A stretch of DNA of 49,796 nucleotides, taken from contig JADFLW010000009.1 in assembly GCA_022564195.1 (NCBI GenBank), forward strand, positions 1-49,796. The letters are read 5' to 3'. The stretch is from Patescibacteria group bacterium. Its GTDB lineage: Bacteria > Patescibacteriota > Microgenomatia > UBA1400 > Chisholmbacteraceae. Positions 1-7,345 of this stretch are shown piece after piece (within the stretch, counting starts at the first letter, position 1; the number at the start of each line of letters is the position of its first letter). The notes under the pieces were generated by a model. The model was given only the letters and a program-made list of their open reading frames with translations. It had not been told where the DNA came from and did not search any database. Position numbers and translations under genes: made by a program.

Positions 1-371
1 GAAAAGATGAAAACCCCATCTGGCCTTAAACCGAATTCAAACGGTGAGTCAGGTGCAAGATCCTTCCACCAATTGTTCAGTACGCTAATTTTATCATCAC
101 CTGGCAGGTTAGATTGTGAGTCAAATTTACGAAGCGGTACCTGAATGCTGATTTTACTTTCAACTTCTGGGATAAAAGCGATATGAAAGAAAAATCCCTC
201 CTGACGCAGGTTAACTCTATACGCTACGGTTCCGATGGGTGAACCAGCGAGCTCTTCCTTCTTAAACTCTTTAACTGACTTAACTCTTATATCGTGGGGT
301 AAGCTTTCGACGTAACCTGAGAAAGTGGTTTGATCAAAACCTGTTCTTCTTTCCTCTCCCCCTATTGTCAT
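1..371 (-). CDS. Hypothetical protein, partial (runs off the left edge)
   Basis: A continuous minus-strand reading frame begins at an ATG (complement of 369-371) and stays open to the window edge, giving 123 residues of the N-terminus. It starts MTIGGEERRTGFDQTTFSGY and later contains FFFHIAFIPEVESK and NNWWKDLAPDSPFEFGLRPDG. I recognise no family; the sequence is soluble-looking, with no signal peptide or membrane segment in the visible part. It lies 20 bases after the rarA stop on the same strand, so it may be the third gene of a metK-rarA transcript. No strong ribosome binding site is visible. The start is the first ATG and is not confirmed. Confidence 0.6.
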   Translation of the reverse strand, partial: MTIGGEERRTGFDQTTFSGYVESLPHDIRVKSVKEFKKEELAGSPIGTVAYRVNLRQEGFFFHIAFIPEVESKISIQVPLRKFDSQSNLPGDDKISVLNNWWKDLAPDSPFEFGLRPDGVFIF

Positions 372-391
372 ATATGCTATATAAAGTTGGG

Positions 392-1564
392 TTATTTTTT
401 TCTATAGTATTTTTTACCTTTTAATTTTTCTGGTAGCAGGTCATCTTTTGTGTATTTGTCATAACCTTTGCCGTAGCCAACGTCTTTCATGAGTTTGGTT
501 ACTGGGTTTCGTAGGTTCAGGGGAATCGGGAGATTACCATACTGCTTCACATCTTTTACAGCCCTGAAGTAAGCATCATATGCACTTCTGTCCTTCTTTG
601 CAGAAGCTAAATATACAACTCCGTGAGCTAGGTTAATGGCACATTCCGGGTAGCCGATCATCTCGCAGGCGCGGAAGACTTCATTGGCAACGACCAGTGC
701 GGTTGGTTGAGCCATGCCGATGTCTTCGGAGGCAAAGATGACCATTCTTCTTGCAATAAACAATGGATCTTCACCGGCGTCTACCATTCGCGCCAAGTAA
801 TACAGTGTTGCATCCACATTTGATGCACGCATGCTTTTTATGAATGCACTAATGGTATTGTAGTGCTCCTCCCCTTTCTTGTCGTAGCGGAGGAATTTGC
901 TCTGAAGAGCCGATTCGAGGTTCTTGAGAGTAACTTTTTTGTAAAGCTTTACTGTGGCTTCTAAAAGATTCAAGGCTTGGCGGGCGTCTCCGTTTGCAAA
1001 CGAGATGATGAAGTTCTTTGCAGATGGAGATAACGATATCTTGAGCTCTTTTGCTCCACGACTGATAATCTTTTCCAGCTCCTTTTCGGAGAGCTCTTCT
1101 AGAATAAAGACTTGGCATCGAGACAGCAGCGGACCAATGACTTCGAAGCTCGGATTCTCTGTCGTGGCGCCGATGAGGATGATCGTGCCATCTTCGACAG
1201 AAGGCAGCAGAAAATCTTGTTGGGCTTTGTTGAAGCGATGGATCTCATCTAAAAATAAGATCGTTCTGCCTTGTAATAATGGGCTTTTTGCTTGCTTGAT
1301 AATTTTTCTGACGTCATCCTTCCCTGCGGAAACTGCCGAGATGTGAAAAAATTGCGCCTCTACTGCGTTGGCAAGAATGTTGCCGAGCGTGGTTTTGCCG
1401 CATCCGGGTGGTCCCCAAAAAATCATGGAGTGGACTCTCCCCTTCTCAACTACCAGTCGCATCGGCTTGCCTTTTCCAACAAGATGACTTTGTCCGATGA
1501 AGGTTTTGAGGGTATTTGGGCGGATCCGATCCGCTAGAGGTCTTTCCTTGTTTTCCACAATCAA
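392..1564 (-). CDS. rarA: Replication-associated recombination protein A (AAA+ ATPase, RarA/MgsA)
   Basis: A 390-residue AAA+ ATPase of the RarA/MgsA/WRNIP1 family, which acts at stalled replication forks and resembles clamp-loader ATPases. Walker A GPPGCGKTT is at about residues 51-59 and Walker B ILFLDEIHRFN at about 102-112. The sensor 1 segment ILIGATTENPSFEV follows, then SRCQVF and the RarA-typical FANGDARQALNLLE. The C-terminal part (SEDIGMAQPTALVVANEVF, YLASAKKDRSAYDA) matches the family's tetramerisation domain, and the length is near the usual 400-450. The first codon is TTG at 1564; a GTG two codons later (1558) is an alternative. It starts 26 bases after the metK stop, suggesting co-transcription. 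Confidence 0.93.
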   Translation of the reverse strand: MIVENKERPLADRIRPNTLKTFIGQSHLVGKGKPMRLVVEKGRVHSMIFWGPPGCGKTTLGNILANAVEAQFFHISAVSAGKDDVRKIIKQAKSPLLQGRTILFLDEIHRFNKAQQDFLLPSVEDGTIILIGATTENPSFEVIGPLLSRCQVFILEELSEKELEKIISRGAKELKISLSPSAKNFIISFANGDARQALNLLEATVKLYKKVTLKNLESALQSKFLRYDKKGEEHYNTISAFIKSMRASNVDATLYYLARMVDAGEDPLFIARRMVIFASEDIGMAQPTALVVANEVFRACEMIGYPECAINLAHGVVYLASAKKDRSAYDAYFRAVKDVKQYGNLPIPLNLRNPVTKLMKDVGYGKGYDKYTKDDLLPEKLKGKKYYRKK

Positions 1565-1590
1565 AGCTTACTACGAACTAAACCCGAAAA

Positions 1591-2703
1591 TCAAGGGACA
1601 ATTTTCTCCCATGGATAGGCTTCGTTGCCAAAGTGGCCGTATACCGCTGTCTGTCGGTATATGGGCCGGCGGAGACTGAGTTTTTCTAAAATATTTGGAA
1701 CAGCAAGATCGAGGGTCTTTTTTGCAAAATCATGGATGATCGCGGGTCGCTTTTCCTCTGTGCCAAACGTTTGTATTGCCATTGAAACCGGTTTAGCGCG
1801 ACCGATCACATAGGCGACTTTCACTTCACAGCGATCCGCAAGGCCGGCGGCCACGATATTTTTGGCTAAGAATCGCGTGGCGTACGCGCCCGAACGGTCA
1901 ACCTTTGTCGGATCTTTGCCGCTGAAACATCCGCCACCGTGGCGTCCCATACCGCCATAGGTGTCAACGATGATTTTGCGACCTGTGAGCCCCGTGTCAG
2001 AAGCTGGACCACCAATTTCCCAGCGGCCGGTACCGTTGACAATGAGCGTATAGCGGCGAGCGACCTTTAGGGTATAGGAGTACTTTTTTATCACGGGGTA
2101 AACGACAAGTTTTTCTACGTCTGATACCAACTGATTGTTTTTGACTTTTGGATCGTGAGGGACGGCGATGATCACCGTCGCAATGCCGACTGGCTTACCA
2201 TTGTCATAATCCACCACGACTTCTGCTTTTCCGTCCGGCCTCAGGTACGGAATGGCTTTTGCTATTCTTGCCGCGTCGAGCGCTTTCACCAAGCTGTGTG
2301 CTACAGCAATTGGCAAGGGCATCAACTCTCGTGTTTCCCGGGTTGCATATCCGAACATCATTCCTTGATCACCAGCGCCTCCGCTCTCGACTCCCTGGGT
2401 AATGTCGGGGGATTGCTCGTGGATATAGACGTCGACATGAGAACGGTGGGAAAATTCGTATTCATCTTTGACGTACCCTAACTGTTTAATCACGTTTCGG
2501 GCGATTGATTCATAATCCAGGTTCTTGGAACAGGTGACCTCACCAGCGAGCACCACTCGGTTCTTGGTGACCAGCGTTTCTACAGCCACGCGGCTTTTGG
2601 GATCGCAGCTCAATGCTTCATCAACGATCGCATCAGATATCTGGTCGCAGATTTTGTCAGGGTGTCCTGCGGCGACCGATTCGGAAGTGAATTGGCGGTA
2701 CAT
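1591..2703 (-). CDS. metK: S-adenosylmethionine synthase
   Basis: Makes S-adenosylmethionine from ATP and methionine in the cytoplasm. The 370-residue protein starts MYRQFTSESVAAGHPDKICD, the conserved N-terminal ATP/methionine site. It contains the signature GAGDQGMMFGYA near residue 110 and the glycine-rich P-loop-like GGGCFSGKDPTKVDRSGAY near 255-275. Length is slightly below the E. coli enzyme (384). The ATG is preceded by a strong ribosome binding site (GAGGAGG, 5 bases away) and by a leader with a SAM-I-like fold and terminator, so expression is probably repressed by its own product. rarA follows 26 bases downstream. Confidence 0.96.
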   Translation of the reverse strand: MYRQFTSESVAAGHPDKICDQISDAIVDEALSCDPKSRVAVETLVTKNRVVLAGEVTCSKNLDYESIARNVIKQLGYVKDEYEFSHRSHVDVYIHEQSPDITQGVESGGAGDQGMMFGYATRETRELMPLPIAVAHSLVKALDAARIAKAIPYLRPDGKAEVVVDYDNGKPVGIATVIIAVPHDPKVKNNQLVSDVEKLVVYPVIKKYSYTLKVARRYTLIVNGTGRWEIGGPASDTGLTGRKIIVDTYGGMGRHGGGCFSGKDPTKVDRSGAYATRFLAKNIVAAGLADRCEVKVAYVIGRAKPVSMAIQTFGTEEKRPAIIHDFAKKTLDLAVPNILEKLSLRRPIYRQTAVYGHFGNEAYPWEKIVP

Positions 2704-2745
2704 GCTGCCTCCTCACACGTATTGAGAGCTTGTGGGGGACGGCAA

Positions 2746-2771
2746 GAAAAAAACACTCCCGGAGGAGCGTC
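2746..2771 (-). terminator. Intrinsic terminator in the metK leader
   Basis: On the minus strand ACGCTCC and GGAGTGT form a 7-bp stem (one G-T pair) around a TCCG loop, followed by seven T. It sits between the S-box-like aptamer and the metK ribosome binding site, so it is the expected expression platform: SAM binding would favour this hairpin and stop transcription before metK. Confidence 0.8.
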
Positions 2772-2878
2772 AAGCAGGCTCGGGACAAATCTTTCCCTCA
2801 CGAGGCTGGATGGAGCGCCCCGATTCAATCGGGGTTGCTGTGCGGATCGCAAAGCCAGCTCTTTCTCCGCAGCTCTCG
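2772..2878 (-). promoter_or_regulatory. Candidate SAM-I (S-box) riboswitch upstream of metK
   Basis: Read on the minus strand, the leader contains in order GCGGAGAAAGAGCTGGC, a GA-containing loop, CAGCAACC, a small stem CCGAT/ATCGG, then GGCGCTCCATCCAGCC, then a hairpin GGGA...TCCC. From memory of the family, S-box RNAs such as B. subtilis yitJ have the same order (CTGGC...GA...CAGCAACC, P3 stem, GGTGCTAAATCCAGC, P4). The position directly ahead of metK and of an intrinsic terminator is the classic context. I did not fold it; the exact P1 partners are uncertain, but GGAG near the 5' end could pair with the CTCC in the terminator's left arm. Confidence 0.72.
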
Positions 2879-2967
2879 ATTTTTTATTGATTTTTCATCT
2901 CCACCTTACCATATTCGTGGAACTCAATTCAATAGCGTACACCCGAAGGTCAAGCATCAGAAAGGTA

Positions 2968-2997
2968 TTGGCGAATTTTGTACAAATCGATTATATT
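2968..2997 (+). promoter_or_regulatory. Promoter for the GT39-like gene (leaderless)
   Basis: TTGGCG (2968-2973), 18-base spacer, TATATT (2992-2997). The GTG start codon is at 3004, only 6 bases after the -10 element, so transcription should begin at or within a base or two of the start codon. No Shine-Dalgarno sequence is present. Confidence 0.65.
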
Positions 2998-3003
2998 CTA
3001 GCT

Positions 3004-4275
3004 GTGAACAAACTCCATATTTTATTCCTCTCTCTTCTCGTCTTTGCCCTTTTATCTTACAAACTCACACAACCGTTCTGGGGACATCACGAATTCAATG
3101 GAGTTTTCTATGGCATGATTGCAAAGAATTATCTTCGCTATGGGATCCTTCAGACACGCGGAGCACAAGTGACGAATCTCTCTCCCACAACTCCTTCTCA
3201 ATGGAGTTTTCATACCAATCACCCCGCGACCTTTCCACTGCTTCTTTCTTTATTCTTTGCACTCTTTGGCCCATATGAATACGTTTCCAGGTTGATTTCA
3301 ATTGTCGCCTCGATTGTCGCTGTTGTTGTTTTGGGGCGGCTCATTTCATCGATATTTCAAACGCCTTTGTCGTGGCTTGCCGCTGTCTTGATTCTCTTCT
3401 CGCCACTTTTTCTCTATTACGGATCGCTTCCGGTTTTTGAACCAATCCTGTTTCCGGTTGTCGTTTTTGGACTCTACATCTTTTGGAAGTCGCAGCGCTC
3501 GCCTCGGCTTGTTTTGATTGCCGTTTCTTGCATTTTGGCGTCCGTTATTGATTGGCCAGGCTTCTGGCTGCCCGTTTGGCTGATTGTCTATGAACTTGCC
3601 ACGCAAAAGAGAAAAAGGGTTCTTTTTACCCTGCTTGTGAGCATTGCTGTGGCTCTGGCGATCATTCTTACCCATCAGCTCATTGCCTACGGATCTTTGG
3701 AGAGCGTCGTGGCTGTAGGAAGATATCGGCTCGGTGTGACCAGCCAACCATACACTCCCATAGCTTGGCTTCGACTTTTGCTGTCGCGAACACGAGCCTT
3801 TTTAGGATTGCCAATCATCATTGCTTCGGCAATAGGATTCGTTGTTGCATTGCGGAAACGGAAAAGGCAAGCGTTCTTCTTTCTTGCAGCGGCGTTGGGT
3901 ATCGGAATTTCCCATATCTTCGTCTTCAGAAATGTCACTTGGTATCACGATTACATGCTTTACCATCTTTTGCCGTTTGTCGGCTTGGCTCTCGGTTCTT
4001 TGTTTCATGCGTTGTATGTCAAGACCCGCTCAGCGTTGGCCGTGGTTGCGGTTTTTTCGGTTATTGTCCTGACTACGGTGTCCTCTACCCATGCCTTCTT
4101 CACAGCCTTAGTGAATCTCACTCCTCATGAGGATTGTGTTGAGATGGGTTACCAGGTTCGAAGACGCTCTGAGCTTCAGACGTTTCAGTTGACCTCTGAA
4201 AAGGCGAAAGAGTGCCCACCGTTTATCGGATTTTACGGTGAAAAACCTTTTGAAGTGAAAATCAAGGATCAGTAA
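3004..4275 (+). CDS. GT39/ArnT-like integral membrane glycosyltransferase
   Basis: A polytopic GT-C-type protein of 423 residues from GTG at 3004. After the first membrane segment comes QPFWGHHEFNGVFYGMIAKNYLRYG, the place where PMT/ArnT family enzymes carry their acidic catalytic loop (here His-Glu rather than Asp-Glu). About ten hydrophobic helices follow. Such enzymes transfer a sugar from a polyprenyl-phosphate donor to protein or lipid on the outer face of the membrane. Longer in-frame starts overlap metK and its riboswitch and give a non-membrane, low-complexity extension, so they are rejected. The promoter immediately upstream supports the GTG start. The next gene is convergent. Substrate unknown. 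Confidence 0.8.
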   Translation: MNKLHILFLSLLVFALLSYKLTQPFWGHHEFNGVFYGMIAKNYLRYGILQTRGAQVTNLSPTTPSQWSFHTNHPATFPLLLSLFFALFGPYEYVSRLISIVASIVAVVVLGRLISSIFQTPLSWLAAVLILFSPLFLYYGSLPVFEPILFPVVVFGLYIFWKSQRSPRLVLIAVSCILASVIDWPGFWLPVWLIVYELATQKRKRVLFTLLVSIAVALAIILTHQLIAYGSLESVVAVGRYRLGVTSQPYTPIAWLRLLLSRTRAFLGLPIIIASAIGFVVALRKRKRQAFFFLAAALGIGISHIFVFRNVTWYHDYMLYHLLPFVGLALGSLFHALYVKTRSALAVVAVFSVIVLTTVSSTHAFFTALVNLTPHEDCVEMGYQVRRRSELQTFQLTSEKAKECPPFIGFYGEKPFEVKIKDQ

Positions 4276-4297
4276 ATTGCTCTTGTGTTCGTTCCTG

Positions 4298-4696
4298 TCA
4301 CAGACCGATCTCAAGATCAACAACGGGAGGTTGGAAGTCTTTTTGACTCGGATCGAAGGCATCGATGTCGCCCCGGAGCTCGTCGATCTCCTCTTGTCTT
4401 TGTGCGGGCTCTGGTGTTGGTGTTAAAGACGTGGGTTGGGGAGTTGGTTCAATGAGCGGTCCTCCTTCTGATGGTGGTCTACGCGTTGCTGCTAAGAGCA
4501 GGACTATAAGAAAAGCCACCACGGTGAATCCCAGCAGCAGCACGGTTAACTTCGCCTTCTTTGATTCTTTCATGAATTTTTTCACTTTCCCTGCAAAACT
4601 TTTTGGCGTTTCCTCTCCGGTTTCAGTGCCTGTGCCTTCTTCTCGTGGCGTTGCTGATTTGTCCTGAGGTAGTGGCTGATTTACCTGGTTATCCAT
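4298..4696 (-). CDS. Single-pass membrane protein of unknown function
   Basis: 132 residues from MDNQVNQPLPQDK. A polar, Glu/Thr-rich N-terminus and a basic KVKKFMKESKKAK stretch precede one membrane helix (LTVLLLGFTVVAFLIVLLLA). A Pro/Thr-rich linker (PTPQPTSLTPTPEP) and an acidic tail (IDELRGDIDAFDPSQ) follow. The start ATG overlaps the upstream stop by 8 bases (ATGGATAA), which selects this start over an earlier in-frame one and implies translational coupling with the coiled-coil protein. Probably N-in/C-out. No family recognised. Confidence 0.75.
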   Translation of the reverse strand: MDNQVNQPLPQDKSATPREEGTGTETGEETPKSFAGKVKKFMKESKKAKLTVLLLGFTVVAFLIVLLLAATRRPPSEGGPLIEPTPQPTSLTPTPEPAQRQEEIDELRGDIDAFDPSQKDFQPPVVDLEIGL

Positions 4697-5498
4697 TGCT
4701 GATACTCCGTACAATCTCACTCACGAGCTGAGCCGCTTCTTGGAGCGAGCTTTTCACACCAATCATTTCTTTTTGTACTTGTTCGTAGGCTTTCAACATT
4801 CTGGTGCTTTGGCTTACCCTGAAATTGAGTATCGTGTCGGTCGACCCGTCGAGCGCTACCCTGACGCTCGTGAGTTTGCGCCGCACATCACTTGCCCCTT
4901 GCTTGATCGCCTGATCCTCTTCTGGTACATCTTTCACCGTATTCTCAAGCATGGTCCGTGTCCGAATCTCCAATTCCTGGGCTTCTCCGACAAGAAGAAA
5001 GGAGAGTGATTCGTATGCCAAATCTTGGATCGCATCCGCTTCTCTTTCCAGCCGTTGCGATTCGGCATTCACTTCAGAAATACTCTTTGTTTTCTGAAGG
5101 TTGTCTTTGTGGGTAGAAATAAACGCTTGTGTGGCTTCGATTTTGCCAAATTGCGCATCCTTGAGTGCCGGTTCTAAATCTGGTTGCGACGCCAATTTGA
5201 CCTTGAGAAGCTGCAGGTGGGTTCTTAAAATCTCGGCGCGCAAGATAAGCACCGGCTTTGTCTTGGCAATGGCCTCTTGTTGGGAAACGATGGTCCCGAA
5301 CTTTTGATAGGCCTCTTTCGCGGTTTGATATTCTTTGTGGGCTTCGGTGTAGTTTGCGTACTGGAACAGGTAGTCCTGCCTGGCTCGTTCTACGGTCTGC
5401 GGGATTTGTGAATTCTCTTCTTGAGCATGGGCAAGAATCCAAGGATGAAGGACGAGGAGAGCGAAGATGAGAATGAGCAGTCTCGGGCGCAGGTTCAT
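4689..5498 (-). CDS. Secreted coiled-coil protein of unknown function
   Basis: 269 residues from ATG at 5498. A clear signal peptide (MNLRPRLLILIFALLVLHPW, then cleavage likely after AHA or AHAQ) is followed by a long Glu/Gln/Ala/Lys-rich helical region (YTEAHKEYQTAKEAYQKFG, LEREADAIQDLAYESL), probably coiled coil. No cysteine or catalytic motif is evident. A GTG eight codons earlier (5522) is an alternative start. It lies 33 bases after nnrE and overlaps the following membrane-protein gene, so the two probably form an extracytoplasmic pair. Function not recognised. Confidence 0.75.
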   Translation of the reverse strand: MNLRPRLLILIFALLVLHPWILAHAQEENSQIPQTVERARQDYLFQYANYTEAHKEYQTAKEAYQKFGTIVSQQEAIAKTKPVLILRAEILRTHLQLLKVKLASQPDLEPALKDAQFGKIEATQAFISTHKDNLQKTKSISEVNAESQRLEREADAIQDLAYESLSFLLVGEAQELEIRTRTMLENTVKDVPEEDQAIKQGASDVRRKLTSVRVALDGSTDTILNFRVSQSTRMLKAYEQVQKEMIGVKSSLQEAAQLVSEIVRSISNG

Positions 5499-5531
5499 CA
5501 GTCTGAGTCTAGCAGGAGGCACCTTTGTCGG

Positions 5532-6251
5532 TCAACCAGAGTATTCAATTATTGAAGAGTGGGAGAAGATCGGTGGGACTTTGATGTGTAATCGCTCATA
5601 GAGCGCTTGGGGAACGGACATGTCGGCGACGAAAAGCGTGCCGACAACTCCTTTGGTGCTGGATTGGACTGATCCTTCTTTGGGAAGGGTTAAGGCGAGG
5701 GTGGCTTGGGCCTTGACGCATGGATTTCCGACTCGACCGCTTTGGGCATCGAGCCCTGAAGGAACGTCGATTGCAAGAACTGGCCTTGGGCTTCTTCCTA
5801 TTGCCTCAATGAGCGTTGCTGCCTCACCTTTCGGATCACCTTCCAGGTTATATCCGATGATCCCGTCGATGATGAGATCGCAACTCAATAATTCTTTTCC
5901 CACCTGAGACTCACCAGGTATAATTCTTCCTCCCATCGTTTTGAGGGTTTCCAATTGCTTGCGAGGAAGCTCATGCAGTTTTTCTTCATTGGTGAGAACC
6001 AGACGGGTTTGGGCGCCCCAATTCGTAAGGTAGCGAGCCGTGACCAGTGCGTCACCACCATTGTTGCCCACACCGGCGACAGCGATTACCCTTTTTCCTA
6101 AGACGTCTCCCCCGAGGAGTCGGCGCGCAAGCTCGGCGGTGCTGCGGCCGGCGGTTTCCATCATTTGGGGAACGCTGATGCCGAACTCCTCGACCATCAA
6201 GCGGTCAAGCTCGCGCATCTGGGCTACGGAAATAGCTGGAATCTTCGACAT
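5532..6251 (-). CDS. nnrE: NAD(P)H-hydrate epimerase (YjeF N-terminal domain)
   Basis: Epimerises the R and S forms of damaged, hydrated NAD(P)H so that a dehydratase can repair it. The 239-residue protein is the single-domain form: the usual C-terminal YjeF/NnrD kinase-like dehydratase domain is absent and no separate nnrD is visible in the window. Motifs are MMETAGRSTAELARR near residue 30, the nucleotide loop GVGNNGGDALVTAR at about 60-73, and AIDVPSGLDAQSG at about 160-172. It starts 19 bases after the sppA stop on the same strand, within a four-gene operon. Confidence 0.9.
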   Translation of the reverse strand: MSKIPAISVAQMRELDRLMVEEFGISVPQMMETAGRSTAELARRLLGGDVLGKRVIAVAGVGNNGGDALVTARYLTNWGAQTRLVLTNEEKLHELPRKQLETLKTMGGRIIPGESQVGKELLSCDLIIDGIIGYNLEGDPKGEAATLIEAIGRSPRPVLAIDVPSGLDAQSGRVGNPCVKAQATLALTLPKEGSVQSSTKGVVGTLFVADMSVPQALYERLHIKVPPIFSHSSIIEYSG

Positions 6252-6270
6252 CCTCGAGCAATCGCTGGTT

Positions 6271-7254
6271 CTAAAAGGAAGGCAAGTATGAGACCCGGAT
6301 ACCCGGAGCGCTCAAGTACCTCATCAGTGGTGAGAGGGGATCGAGCATCACTGCAACTCTTCCCAACAACACATCAAGCGGAGACTCCGTGCGGTAACGA
6401 ACAATCTTGACATCGGTTAATCCCTGCAGGGATTTTGCCTCCGCTACCCCATCCTCTACCGAACCTAATTTGTCAATCAATCCCAACTCTTTCGCCTTTT
6501 TTCCAGAATAAATCTGCCCCTCAGCCAAGGCTCTCACCCGCTCTTTTTCCATCCCTCTGCCTTCTGCAACCCTGGTGATGAAGAGATCGAAGGCCGTATC
6601 CACATACTCCTGAATGATTGCTTTCTCCTCCTCGGTTCTTCCGCGAGCAAACGAGGATAAGTCTTTGTACTTTCCCGATTTGTATATCTCAATGTCGATT
6701 CCAAGTTTTGCCAGAAGCTCCTGGGCGTTGGTGATCTCAGCAAGAACACCAATGGACCCGGTGAGTGTTGCAGGATTGGCGATGATGGTGTCGGCAGCAC
6801 TGGCGATGAAGTAGGCGCCGGATGTCCCCATATCTTCCATGACCACCACGACGCTCCTGCCTGTTCTACGAAGCGTTGTGATGGCTTTGTAGATTTCATC
6901 TGAGGCGACGGGGGAGCCGCCGGGAGAGTTGATCTCAATCACCAACGCCTTCAGGTTTCCATCTCTGGCAATTTCTCGCATCCACCGCTTCACCTGATTG
7001 GCGGTGATGAGTCCTTGACCAGTGGGGATTGGAGTCCCTGGGCCGCTTGAGACAATCAGGCCCTCAAGGCGAAGGATGCCGATTTTGTCTTGCTCTTCTT
7101 CTCCCGCAATAACTTCTTCAGAAAGTGTGACTTTTTCGGCTTTGGAAAAAATGCCGGATGCTAGTCCGGCTACAAATGCACTCACTGCCGTGGTCGCGAG
7201 AAGCCCAAGGACGAATAGGATTACAACGATACGTTTTATCCAAACTCCGTTCAT
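6271..7254 (-). CDS. sppA: Signal peptide peptidase SppA (serine protease, S49)
   Basis: Membrane-anchored protease that degrades released signal peptides. The 327-residue protein has one N-terminal membrane helix (IVVILFVLGLLATTAVSAFV). The core follows: EINSPGGSPVASDEI near 108-121, and the nucleophile in MGTSGAYFIASAADTI (Ser145). The general-base lysine is in SGKYKDLSSF (Lys197). The 52-residue Ser-Lys distance equals that of the B. subtilis enzyme (Ser147/Lys199, known from the family). It is the short bacterial form, not the doubled E. coli form. First gene of the sppA-nnrE-coiled-coil-membrane protein operon, and divergent from rtcB. Confidence 0.93.
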   Translation of the reverse strand: MNGVWIKRIVVILFVLGLLATTAVSAFVAGLASGIFSKAEKVTLSEEVIAGEEEQDKIGILRLEGLIVSSGPGTPIPTGQGLITANQVKRWMREIARDGNLKALVIEINSPGGSPVASDEIYKAITTLRRTGRSVVVVMEDMGTSGAYFIASAADTIIANPATLTGSIGVLAEITNAQELLAKLGIDIEIYKSGKYKDLSSFARGRTEEEKAIIQEYVDTAFDLFITRVAEGRGMEKERVRALAEGQIYSGKKAKELGLIDKLGSVEDGVAEAKSLQGLTDVKIVRYRTESPLDVLLGRVAVMLDPLSPLMRYLSAPGIRVSYLPSF

Positions 7255-7263
7255 CTTTTCTTT

Positions 7264-7292
7264 ATCATAACGCTATCCCTCATCTAAGGCAA
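7264..7292 (-). promoter_or_regulatory. sppA promoter
   Basis: On the minus strand TTGCCT (7287-7292), 17-base spacer, TATGAT (7264-7269), then 9 bases to the sppA ATG at 7254. Transcription would start about 2-3 bases ahead of the ATG, giving a nearly leaderless mRNA. Confidence 0.6.
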
Positions 7293-7328
7293 ACAGCGCT
7301 CTTTGAGCCTCTTTAAGCGTTTTATACC

Positions 7329-7337
7329 TGGTATAAT
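7329..7337 (+). promoter_or_regulatory. Extended -10 promoter of rtcB
   Basis: TGGTATAAT is a perfect extended -10 (TGN plus TATAAT). There is no convincing -35 and no Shine-Dalgarno. Only 8 bases separate it from the rtcB ATG at 7346, so the transcript should be leaderless or nearly so. Confidence 0.6.
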
Positions 7338-7345
7338 AATCGTAT

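Noticed and set aside
2662-3003. Extension of the GT39 gene upstream to 2662
   Set aside because: It would overlap metK and its riboswitch and adds non-membrane sequence; the promoter and GTG at 3004 fit better.
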